Source: Winogradskyella pelagia (GTDB lineage Bacteria; Bacteroidota; Bacteroidia; Flavobacteriales; Flavobacteriaceae). From it: 64,000 bases of DNA. The notes beneath the pieces were generated by a model, which saw only the letters and a program-made list of their open reading frames with translations, ran no database searches and had not been told where the DNA came from. The translations under genes and the position numbers were made by a program. Numbering within the stretch: the stretch's first letter is position 1; each line of letters opens with the position of its first letter. Location: positions 248,001-312,000 of the forward strand of contig NZ_JAGEVF010000003.1 of the NCBI RefSeq assembly GCF_017581965.1, in the 5' to 3' direction. This document shows positions 52,582 through 60,711 of this stretch, piece after piece.

Positions 52582-54621
52582 TTAATTCACATCAGGTAAA
52601 TTATTGTATTTACTGCTGTAGTCTAACATCTGTTCTGGGAATCCCACCGGTTGGGTGACTTTAATAGCTGTTATTTCACCATTGTCATTCACCTCTGGTA
52701 CCAATACCGGGTTTACAAAACCACTATACGGTGCAGATGTAAATTGTTTATTTCGCTCCAATACCTCAGCATGAATGTCTTGATCAACCTTAACACCATA
52801 ACCTTCTACTAAGGCCTCAACAGCAGCATAATCGCCTTCGGATTTAATGCGTTGGGTTTCTCGTAATAATTGACCAAATAGCTCATGTAATTTGTCGTAA
52901 TCGTTGATATTGAAATAGGTCTTACCATCTCGTGTTACCTTTTCAATAACATTATCTGCCTTACCTTTTTCGTAAACCCAAGCACTCACCCATTGCCTGT
53001 TACGCATATGGGCTTCTTCTACATCGTCTCCTAAATTCAATCGAATCAATTGGGTCATTAAACCATTTCTTATATACCCATCATAAGCAGCCATACCTAC
53101 TTTTTTCCAATCTTCGACCAAACCAAGCTCCTGTAGTTTTGAATCGTATAAATAATACAACCCAACCAAGTCTGCCCTTCCTTCTTCCAAGGTGGAAGCG
53201 TAATTCTTTAGCGTTTCTTTGGTTTCTCCAACCCCTGGATTCAATTGTCCTGAGGCGTGACCAATAACTTCATGAAGTGCAGTATGTAACTTATCCGCCA
53301 ACTGACCGTAGTCTTTTTCCAACTGGTACTCTTCATCGTCATGCACAAACTCTTTTAATCGGCCTGAACTTCCTGCATTATTATACGCATTGATAATATT
53401 ACCCAACGAGACAGACTTACTTCCCACTTCTTTACGTATCCAATTAGCATTTGGTAAATTAACGCCTATCGGTGTGCTTGGAGATGCATCGCCAGCTTCA
53501 CCGGCTACAGTGACTACTTTATAGGTTACACCAACAACATTTTTCTTCTTATGTGCATCCATTAAAGGCGAATTATCTTCAAACCATTGCGCATTGTCTG
53601 ACAACACCTTCATTTTTTGGGACATGTCAAAATCATTGATTTGAACAATATTCTCGTATGAACCTCTGTATCCTAAAGGATCATTATACACTTCGATAAA
53701 ACTATTAATGTAATCAACATTACCTGCTGTAGCAGCGGTCCAAGCTACGTTATAGTCATCCCATATTTGTAAATCGCCCGTTTTATAATACTGAATCAAT
53801 AGGCCAATCGCATCACCTTGGGCTTTATTCTCAGCAACACCTTGGGCTTTCTCCAACCATTTTACAATTTCATCTATAGCAGAACCATACAATCCTCCAG
53901 ACTTATAAACGCGTTCTTTGAGCGCTCCATCTTCTTTAACGAGTTGGGAATTTAAACCGAAAGCTAATGGTCTATCTGGATTAGGTGATGTTTTATTCTT
54001 ATAAAAACTTATGACATCGTCATTGGTTACATTTGGGCCGTAAAAATTAACGGCAGATAAAGCCACATTATCTACACCTTTAGCCTGATTTACCTTTTTG
54101 CTGTCCTTATCATTAAATATAACATTAAAAACTTCGCCATCTAATTTTGTGTTGGTAGCCAAAAACAATTCGTTTAAATAGTCTTTAGAAAAATCTGGTT
54201 TTAGCTTGTCGTTGGAGTAATGGTGATGAATACCATTGCTAAACCAGATACGCTTTAAATAGACCTCAAAGGCTTTCCAGTCTTCGGTAGATTTATCGCC
54301 ATTATAATTTGTATAAACATTTTCCAGGGCACGTCTTATCTTTAAATTGTGCCTGTAATTTTGGTCCCACATAATATCTCTACCAGCCAAACCTGCTTCT
54401 ACGAGATAATAAACCAATTTTTGTTCTTTAAGGCTAAGGTTCTCCCATCCTGGGATTTGATATCGAAGTATCTTAACATCAGCAAACTGCTCTACGTTAT
54501 AATCAAATTTAGTTTCTGAAGTCGATACATCCTGATCGTCAACCTTAGACTTTCCATCATCTTTACACGCCACAAAAAGCAATATAAAAACGAGGTAGTA
54601 CATTAGGGATTTTAGTTTCAT
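52582..54621 (-). CDS. Dipeptidyl-peptidase III-like (M49) lipoprotein
   Basis: 679 residues. Signal with lipobox LLFVACK. The zinc motif HEVIGH has His450, Glu451 and His455. The second motif, usually EECRAD in M49, reads EEGRAD, supplying the third ligand. GYIRNGLMTQLIRL and the surrounding helices match Bacteroidota M49 proteins, sometimes mislabelled dihydrofolate reductase. It should release dipeptides from short peptides in the periplasm. It stands alone on the minus strand, divergent from the SRPBCC gene. Confidence 0.92.
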   Translation of the reverse strand: MKLKSLMYYLVFILLFVACKDDGKSKVDDQDVSTSETKFDYNVEQFADVKILRYQIPGWENLSLKEQKLVYYLVEAGLAGRDIMWDQNYRHNLKIRRALENVYTNYNGDKSTEDWKAFEVYLKRIWFSNGIHHHYSNDKLKPDFSKDYLNELFLATNTKLDGEVFNVIFNDKDSKKVNQAKGVDNVALSAVNFYGPNVTNDDVISFYKNKTSPNPDRPLAFGLNSQLVKEDGALKERVYKSGGLYGSAIDEIVKWLEKAQGVAENKAQGDAIGLLIQYYKTGDLQIWDDYNVAWTAATAGNVDYINSFIEVYNDPLGYRGSYENIVQINDFDMSQKMKVLSDNAQWFEDNSPLMDAHKKKNVVGVTYKVVTVAGEAGDASPSTPIGVNLPNANWIRKEVGSKSVSLGNIINAYNNAGSSGRLKEFVHDDEEYQLEKDYGQLADKLHTALHEVIGHASGQLNPGVGETKETLKNYASTLEEGRADLVGLYYLYDSKLQELGLVEDWKKVGMAAYDGYIRNGLMTQLIRLNLGDDVEEAHMRNRQWVSAWVYEKGKADNVIEKVTRDGKTYFNINDYDKLHELFGQLLRETQRIKSEGDYAAVEALVEGYGVKVDQDIHAEVLERNKQFTSAPYSGFVNPVLVPEVNDNGEITAIKVTQPVGFPEQMLDYSSKYNNLPDVN

Positions 54622-54683
54622 TTGTATTATTGATTTTTAGTTATACACAAATGTAATACTAATATAACATACCATAAAATTGC

Positions 54684-54691
54684 TATCTTTG
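54684..54691 (+). promoter_or_regulatory. -7 element for the SRPBCC gene
   Basis: TATCTTTG matches TAnnTTTG, 25 bp before the ATG at 54717. Confidence 0.45.
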
Positions 54692-54716
54692 AGTAAGGAC
54701 TAAATCAAATCAATCC

Positions 54717-55739
54717 ATGAAAACGTTAAAATACATTCTGCTGCTGTTGCTTGTAGCTATCATAGGATTTTCCATTTACGTAGCCGTACAGCCAAATGAG
54801 TACAGTTTTAGCAGAAGTCGCAACATAAAGGCACCAAAAAGTTTATTGTATAACAAAGTAAACGACTTTAAAGCATGGCCAAGCTTTTCGCCATGGATTG
54901 AACAAGACCCAGAAGCTACCATATTCTACGGAGACAAAACTATTGGAGAAGGTGCCTCCTATTCATGGCAAGGTGAGGTTCTTGGCGAAGGAACAATGAG
55001 TACCGTAGAAACCAATCAAAACAACAGTATTGCTCAAAAATTAGAATTCATAACACCATTTGAGGCATCCTCAAATATTAAGTGGGATTTTGAAACCACT
55101 GAAGAAGGCACTAATGTGACTTGGTCCATGGATGGCAAACAAGATTTTATAACCAAACTTTTTACTACGGTAATGGGCTCTATTGAGTCTGAAACAGGAC
55201 CAAATTTTGAACGTGGACTCTTTAAGTTGGATAGTATTGTTAATGCAGAAATGAAGGTTTATAGTATCGATGTTAACGGCGTAACGCAACATAGTGGAGG
55301 CTTTTATCTGTATAAAACTATCTCTTGCAAATTATCTGAGTTTCAAGAACACATGAAAAACATGATAGGTGATGTAGGCAGCTATGCCTTAACCCATAAT
55401 ATAAACAGAGCTGGTGCGCCTTTTGTCATTTATCATAAATGGGACGAGGAAAACGATGCCGTTATGTTCTCCACATGCTATCCTACCAATTCAAGAATTA
55501 AGACAGAAGACTCAACTATTCTCACAGGACAATTAGAATCTTTTAAAGCTGTAAAAACTACCCTAAAAGGAGATTATAGCAATCTTAAAGAGGCGTGGGA
55601 GCAATCTATGTCTTTTGTTGAAATCAATAGTTTAAAAATGATTGAATCTGGTCCAATGTTGGAGGTTTATATCACTGATCCTATGCTTAAACCCAATCCA
55701 GCAGATTGGATTACCGAAATTTTTGTAGCTGTAGAATAA
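54717..55739 (+). CDS. SRPBCC (START-like) plus GyrI-like effector-binding protein
   Basis: 340 residues. N-terminal membrane anchor or signal (TLKYILLLLLVAIIGFSIYVAV). Residues ~30-180 have the SRPBCC/polyketide-cyclase pattern (FSRSRNIKAPKSLLYNKVNDFKAWPSFSPW, GEGASYSWQGEVLGEGTMS, NIKWDFETTEEGTNVTWSMDG). The C-terminal ~150 residues (QHSGGFYLYKTISC to LEVYITDPMLKPNPADWITEIFVAVE) look like an AraC/GyrI small-molecule-binding domain. A ligand-binding role is likely, with no enzyme motif visible. The next gene, crcB, begins on the base after its stop. Confidence 0.85.
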   Translation: MKTLKYILLLLLVAIIGFSIYVAVQPNEYSFSRSRNIKAPKSLLYNKVNDFKAWPSFSPWIEQDPEATIFYGDKTIGEGASYSWQGEVLGEGTMSTVETNQNNSIAQKLEFITPFEASSNIKWDFETTEEGTNVTWSMDGKQDFITKLFTTVMGSIESETGPNFERGLFKLDSIVNAEMKVYSIDVNGVTQHSGGFYLYKTISCKLSEFQEHMKNMIGDVGSYALTHNINRAGAPFVIYHKWDEENDAVMFSTCYPTNSRIKTEDSTILTGQLESFKAVKTTLKGDYSNLKEAWEQSMSFVEINSLKMIESGPMLEVYITDPMLKPNPADWITEIFVAVE

Positions 55740-56105
55740 ATGAAACAACTTCTTTTAGTCTTTATTGGAGGCGGTATAGGCAGTACATTGCGATTTATAA
55801 TTGGTAAATGGTTAAACAGTAGTTCGGATGGGATTCCATATGGTACCTTTGCGGCAAATATTTTAGGAAGCCTGCTCATTGGCGTTATTCTTGGATTAGC
55901 GGTTAAAAACGATAGTCTTTCACCTTCACAAACACTATTTTTAGCCACTGGGTTTTGTGGTGGGTTTACCACATTCTCCACTTTTGCCTATGAAAATCAC
56001 GTATTCTTAAAATCTGGTGATTTTACCAGTTTTGCAATATATACCATTGGTAGTTTTATAGTAGGGTTCTTAGCTGTATTTCTTGGGATGTACTTGGCCA
56101 AATAA
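55740..56105 (+). CDS. crcB: Fluoride ion channel CrcB/Fluc
   Basis: 121 residues with four hydrophobic helices. Family motifs: GGGIGSTLRF, PYGTFAANILGS and GFCGGFTTFSTF, which line the fluoride path in the antiparallel dimer. It exports toxic fluoride. A single gene, so a homodimer is expected. It begins immediately after the SRPBCC gene's stop codon, with no room for its own promoter or a fluoride riboswitch, so it is co-transcribed. Confidence 0.96.
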   Translation: MKQLLLVFIGGGIGSTLRFIIGKWLNSSSDGIPYGTFAANILGSLLIGVILGLAVKNDSLSPSQTLFLATGFCGGFTTFSTFAYENHVFLKSGDFTSFAIYTIGSFIVGFLAVFLGMYLAK

Positions 56106-56211
56106 ATAAACATTTGACCTTGAAAATTGGTTATTTAGTTATCGTTGATACAAACCTAAAGATGGTCGTAGCGGCCTAAGACCATTTAAAGAACCTAACC
56201 ATTCCCAACTA

Positions 56212-56232
56212 CTCAATACTCAATGCTCAATA
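56212..56232. repeat. Short tandem repeat (CTCAATA/G x3)
   Basis: CTCAATA CTCAATG CTCAATA in the gap between crcB and the DUF1684 gene, followed by CTAACTACTCC. A small imperfect stem (GATGGTC / GACCATT) lies just to its left at about 56161-56187. No ORF here. Confidence 0.5.
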
Positions 56233-56236
56233 CTAA

Positions 56237-56836
56237 CTACTCCTTCACAAACATCTTTACACCTGCTTCAACTTTTAGGTCAAGATAATTTGAGCGCGGT
56301 ACAATTGGACAAGAGAATTTCTCATTGTAAACACAATAGGGATTATAGGCTTTGTTAAAGTCGATTTCCATTTTCTCTCCTTTTGGAATTCTCAAATCAA
56401 TATATCGTCCTCCTCCATAGGTGCTTTCTCCATTGGTGTCATCTAAAAAAGGTAAAAACAGGTAGTCTTCGAGACCTTCCGTAGTCATGTTTTCTTCTCC
56501 TTGGTAAATATTTAGGGCATACGATTTACCTTTTAATTGAAACGAGAGCACGCCGAATATGCGTTCCTTAGACAAACGGTCCGTTGTAGTTCTCATATTA
56601 AACCATTCTGAATTAGGTGTGCGTTCAAGTTGGGCATTAACGACATAAGTGTCATCAAACGGAAAGAAATCCAACCCCTTGAACGATTTTAAATCTTTTG
56701 ACTTTAAAGGAGATTTTGACGCATCCTTGAAATCTGCATTCATCTTAATTTGAAAGGGCGTATCTCCAATAGATGCTGGTTGCTTTCCTGAGCAACTTAC
56801 TAAAACTAATATAGCAACACCAATAAATATTCGCAT
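56237..56836 (-). CDS. DUF1684 lipoprotein
   Basis: 199 residues. Signal with lipobox LVSCS. The C-terminal half contains GGRYIDLRIPKGEKMEIDFNKAYNPYCVYNEKFSCPIVPRSNYLDLKVEAGVK, the conserved core of DUF1684 (YNPYCxY...xCPxPPxxNxL). FKGLDFFPFDDTYVVNAQLER occurs earlier. Role unknown; the Cys pair and Asn/Tyr pocket suggest ligand binding. A single-gene minus-strand unit. Confidence 0.9.
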   Translation of the reverse strand: MRIFIGVAILVLVSCSGKQPASIGDTPFQIKMNADFKDASKSPLKSKDLKSFKGLDFFPFDDTYVVNAQLERTPNSEWFNMRTTTDRLSKERIFGVLSFQLKGKSYALNIYQGEENMTTEGLEDYLFLPFLDDTNGESTYGGGRYIDLRIPKGEKMEIDFNKAYNPYCVYNEKFSCPIVPRSNYLDLKVEAGVKMFVKE

Positions 56837-56980
56837 TTCAGTTATAATTTAATTCAAAAATACAATTTATGAACGTTTTCCTTTGTCCATGGAATACTTG
56901 TTTTGATACAAAATAACTTGTTATAATAATATCATATCCTTAAAGAATACAAAATAGATGAAAAAGAGCTCATACCTTAG

Positions 56981-56988
56981 TATTTTTG
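56981..56988 (+). promoter_or_regulatory. -7 element for the YpdA gene
   Basis: TATTTTTG matches TAnnTTTG, 40 bp before the ATG at 57029. Confidence 0.4.
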
Positions 56989-57028
56989 AACTAACTAAAA
57001 GTCATTAAAAAATCATCGCGCAAAGACT

Positions 57029-58030
57029 ATGACAGAAGCCTCTTCAGATATTTCAAAATTACCGGTATTAGATGTTATAATTATTGGTGCAGGACCAATA
57101 GGTATTGCTTGCGCCTTGGAATGCAAAAAGCACCATTGGAACTACCTTGTGCTCGAAAAAGGAACCCTCACCAATTCCCTCTATAACTATCCTCTGAACA
57201 TGACTTTCTTTTCAACATCTGAAAAGCTAGAGATTGATGATATTCCTTTCATCAGTAATAATCCAAAACCAACTAGAAATGAAGCCTTGGAATATTACAG
57301 AAGGGTGACCACGTCAAATAACCTGAATATTAGGCTTTACGAAGGTGTAAAATCGCTTCAAAAAGAAAGTCAACACTTCATAATCGAAAGTTCTAAACAG
57401 CATTATAAGGGACGTAAAGTTATAATCGCAACAGGTTTTTATGACATCCCAAATCAATTAGAAGTCCCTGGTGAGCATCTACCTAAGGTTGTGCATTATT
57501 ATAAAGAAGCACATCCATTCGTTCTGCAAGATGTCGTTGTTGTAGGCGCTAGCAACTCTGCAGTTGATGCTGCGTTGGACATTTATCGCAAAGGTGGAAA
57601 TGTGACTATGATTGTTAGAGGTGCAGAGATAGGCCCACGCGTAAAATATTGGGTGCGGCCAGATATCATCAACCGTATAGCTGAAGGAAGTATTAAGGCC
57701 TATTTTAATTCTGAACTCACAGAAATCACTGAAGATTACGTTAAAGTAAATACTTCAAAAGGACCACTCGAACTTAAGAATGATTTTGTTGTTGCCTTAA
57801 CGGGCTATAGACCAAACTTTAAGTTTTTAGAAGATGCAGGAATAACTTTTTCTAAAGATGAAAAGCATATTCCTATTTACGACTCAGAAACTATGGAATC
57901 TAACGTTGAAGGGCTGTATCTAGCAGGCGTAATTTGTGGTGGCATGGAGACCCACAAATGGTTTATTGAAAATTCCAGAATACATGCTAAACAAATTGCC
58001 AAACACATATACACTCAACTTTCCAGGTAA
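57029..58030 (+). CDS. ypdA: YpdA family (putative bacillithiol-disulfide) reductase
   Basis: 333 residues, a flavin-dependent two-dinucleotide-binding-domain oxidoreductase. FAD motif GAGPIGIACALE near residue 20 and NADPH motif VVGASNSAVDAALDIYRKGG near 170. YPLNMTFFSTSEKLEIDDIPF and the ending AGVICGGMETHKWFIENSRIHAKQIAKHI are typical of YpdA. It lacks the redox CxxC of thioredoxin reductase. In Firmicutes it reduces bacillithiol disulfide, so the cell may use bacillithiol. No other pathway gene is in this window. Confidence 0.92.
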   Translation: MTEASSDISKLPVLDVIIIGAGPIGIACALECKKHHWNYLVLEKGTLTNSLYNYPLNMTFFSTSEKLEIDDIPFISNNPKPTRNEALEYYRRVTTSNNLNIRLYEGVKSLQKESQHFIIESSKQHYKGRKVIIATGFYDIPNQLEVPGEHLPKVVHYYKEAHPFVLQDVVVVGASNSAVDAALDIYRKGGNVTMIVRGAEIGPRVKYWVRPDIINRIAEGSIKAYFNSELTEITEDYVKVNTSKGPLELKNDFVVALTGYRPNFKFLEDAGITFSKDEKHIPIYDSETMESNVEGLYLAGVICGGMETHKWFIENSRIHAKQIAKHIYTQLSR

Positions 58031-58137
58031 CTGACGGAAGTACTTTTCAGATTTAAGATTTGGTATAGTATATTAAAAAAAGACCTACAAAGCTGACTTA
58101 TATTCCTTATTTTTAAGTCAACCTTATTCCTTTTTTT

Positions 58138-59733
58138 ATGAAAACCATTGCACTTCTATTTAGCTTAATATTTGTGGTAACAAGCGCTTGCATATTAAAT
58201 GCCCAAGATACAAATCTTGCGGACGGTCCTCATGAGCAGCTTATCATAAGAGGTGTCACCTTAATAAATGGAGATGGTGCACCACCTAGAGGCCCGGTAG
58301 ATATTGTCGTTGAAAAAAACATAATAAAAGAAATCAAAGTTGTTGGGTATCCAGGTGTTGATATTAAGGCTGAAAACAGACCTCAATTGAAACAGGGAGG
58401 TAAAGAACTAGATGCTTCAGGTATGTATTTAATGCCGGGATTTATTGATATGCACGGTCATATTGGCGGTGTTGCCCAAGGTGCTGATTGGGAATATGTT
58501 TTCAAACTATGGATGGCACACGGTATCACAACTATAAGAGAACCTAGTGGGCGCAGCATTGATTGGGCCCTAGATTTAAAACACAGAAGCGAAGAGAATT
58601 CAATAGTCGCCCCTCGGATTTTTGCTTATACGGGTTTTGGACAGACAACTAAGAATTTCAACCCCTTGAATGACGCTCCTATCGGCACACCAGAGGAAGC
58701 TAGAGCATGGGTAAGAGCCAATGCTAAAAATGGTGCTGATGGTATAAAGTTTTTTGGTGCAGAACCAGAAATCATGGCAGCGGCCTTAGATGAGAACAAG
58801 AAATTAGGACTACGATCGGCTTGTCATCATGCACAATTGAGTGTTGCCAGATGGAATGTATTACATTCAGCTAGAGCGGGTTTAACCTCAATGGAGCATT
58901 GGTATGGTCTACCTGAAGCTTTATTTAACGATAGAACTGTTCAAGATTATCCTCTCGATTATAATTACCAGAATGAACAAAATCGGTTTGAAGAGGCAGG
59001 TAAACTCTGGAAGCAAGCTGCAGAACCCTATTCTGAGCATTGAAATGCCGTTATGAACGAGCTTATAGAACTAGATTTTACAATTGACCCAACCTTTAAT
59101 ATCTATGAAGCCAGCAGAGACTTGCATCGTGCTAGACGAGCAGAATGGCACGAAGATTATACCCTTCCCTCACTATGGAAGTTCTACGAACCAAGTAAGG
59201 TCAGTCATGGCAGTTATTGGCACTTTTGGGGAACAGAACAAGAAATTGAATGGAAACATAATTTTAAATTATGGATGACCTTTATAAATGAGTATAAAAA
59301 CCGAGGCGGGCGCGTAACAACAGGTTCCGACTCTGGTTTTATCTATCAACTTTACGGCTTCGCTTACATTAGGGAATTAGAATTATTACGAGAAGCTGGA
59401 TTTCATCCTTTAGAAGTCATAAGATCTGCCACTCTTAATGGTGCGGAAGCTCTTGGTTGGGATGATAAAATTGGGAGTATCCAAATAGGAAAACTTGCTG
59501 ATTTTGTAATTGTTGAGGAAAACCCATTAAAAAATCTAAAAGTCCTTTATGGTACTGGTGCTATTAAATTAACCGAAGACAATGAGGTTGTGAGAGTTGG
59601 TGGTGTAAAGTATACCATAAAAGATGGAATCATTTATGACGCTAAACAACTTTTAAAAGATGTAAAAAACATGGTTGATGAAGAGAAAGCAAAAACAGGT
59701 TGGTCTTTAAAACAACCAGGAATTAAAGATTAA
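58138..59733 (+). pseudogene. Exported amidohydrolase interrupted by an in-frame TGA at codon 302
   Basis: Two open segments in the same frame (58138-59043 and 59053-59733) make one amidohydrolase. The first has a signal peptide (IALLFSLIFVVTSACILNAQ), the metal motif GFIDMHGHIGG, KFFGAEPEIM and SACHHAQL. The second carries TTGSDSGFIYQLYGFAYIRELELL and SATLNGAEALGWDDKIGSIQIGKLADFVIVEENPL, the normal end of the family. They are separated only by TGA (59041-59043) and three codons before ATG 59053. By family pattern a Trp (TGG) is expected there, so a single G-to-A change explains it. Whether it is inactive, read through or a sequence error cannot be told. Confidence 0.8.
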
Positions 59734-59737
59734 TATT

Positions 59738-60178
59738 TTAAACAGGCTTAATCTCACTGTTCTTAACCACATGAGACAACACAATTTGGGTTTTGGTCTC
59801 TCCATATGATATGAGCCTATCTATAAATGCCTCTAGATGTTTTTGGTTTTTAAGCACCACTTCCATAACTATATTTTCATTACCAGTTATTCTGTAACAA
59901 TTAATCACCTCATCAAAAGATTTTACCTTTTCTAAAAAGGGTTTTAGCATGCCCATAAAAGCCCTTAGAGTAATTAAGGCTTTAAGCTGATATCCTGCTT
60001 CAAATGGAGAAACCAAGGTGGCATAGCCTTCAATAATTTCGGCATCCTCCATCTTTTTAATGCGCTCTGCTACGGCAGGTGAACTGACTCCTACACGTCT
60101 ACTAATTTCAGTATTGGTCATCCTTGCATTTTCTTGCAGGCATCTAAGAATTTGCCAATTGAGGCCGTCAACTTTCAT
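59738..60178 (-). CDS. Lrp/AsnC family transcriptional regulator
   Basis: 146 residues. N-terminal helix-turn-helix (LNWQILRCLQENARMTNTEISRRVGVSSPAVAERIKKME) and a C-terminal RAM (ligand-binding, oligomerisation) domain (ALITLRAFMGMLKPFLEKVKSFDEVINCYRITGNENIVMEVVLKN). It probably responds to an amino acid. It converges on the broken amidohydrolase gene with a 4-bp gap. Confidence 0.95.
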   Translation of the reverse strand: MKVDGLNWQILRCLQENARMTNTEISRRVGVSSPAVAERIKKMEDAEIIEGYATLVSPFEAGYQLKALITLRAFMGMLKPFLEKVKSFDEVINCYRITGNENIVMEVVLKNQKHLEAFIDRLISYGETKTQIVLSHVVKNSEIKPV

Positions 60179-60295
60179 TTTAAATTATTTAATAGTAAAA
60201 TATATATATTCTAAAGTAAATATACTATATAACTTAATATTTTAAAGCATAAATTTAGTTTTCATGCGTAATTTCGTCTTCCTTGCTATTAGAAA

Positions 60296-60691
60296 ATGAA
60301 TTATAACCTACCATCTCACATGTCTGATTTGCCCATTTATAAAAAGGCACAAGATATTATTATGCTTAGTCGTAGTATATCAACCTACCTGCATTATGAT
60401 TTATCTTACTTAAATGCCGATGGCACTGAGGACGGTGACATCTACTTCACTGGAGATATTGTTCAGCAATCCGTAAATCTGGCGCCTGAAATTATAAACG
60501 CAGAGCGTGAGCCCTTTCCAGAAAAGAAAAGAAAGCATATTGAACGTTTAGATAGGCTTGTATCTCTTTTAAACAGGAATTGCACACGATTAGAAAAGAC
60601 CAATAGCAACGGACGCGACTATCTTCTTGTTTTAAAAGGTGAAATAAAGACCTTTAGAAAACTTCAGCGCACCTGGATGATGACTTTGTAG
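60296..60691 (+). CDS. Small helical protein of unknown function
   Basis: 131 residues, no signal or membrane span. Predominantly helical and charged: LPIYKKAQDIIMLSRSISTYLHYDLSYLN, an acidic loop (ADGTEDGDIYFTGD), IVQQSVNLAPEIINAE, KKRKHIERLDRLVSLLNRNCTRLE and LLVLKGEIKTFRKLQRTWMM. The IYKKAQDI start and four-helix layout recall the four-helix-bundle (S23/Avd-like) proteins of Bacteroidota, but I am not sure. Neither a reverse transcriptase nor an rRNA is nearby. It converges on icmF. Confidence 0.65.
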   Translation: MNYNLPSHMSDLPIYKKAQDIIMLSRSISTYLHYDLSYLNADGTEDGDIYFTGDIVQQSVNLAPEIINAEREPFPEKKRKHIERLDRLVSLLNRNCTRLEKTNSNGRDYLLVLKGEIKTFRKLQRTWMMTL

Positions 60692-60711
60692 GAGAGTCTA
60701 GTAGATAATTC

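Noticed and set aside
55700..55745. Fluoride riboswitch upstream of crcB
   Set aside because: crcB starts on the base after the stop codon of the previous gene, so there is no untranslated leader to hold one.
56161..56232. CRISPR or mobile-element remnant
   Set aside because: The units are seven bases without spacers, and no transposase or longer inverted repeats are nearby.
59041..59043. Selenocysteine or recoded TGA
   Set aside because: The expected residue is Trp, not Cys. No selenocysteine-insertion hairpin is obvious right after the TGA, and other genes here end with TGA. A point mutation or sequence error is simpler.
59053..59733. A separate gene starting at ATG 59053
   Set aside because: It is in the same frame as the upstream segment, lacks its own signal peptide or N-terminal metal motif, and completes the amidohydrolase. 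It is treated as the second half of one interrupted gene.
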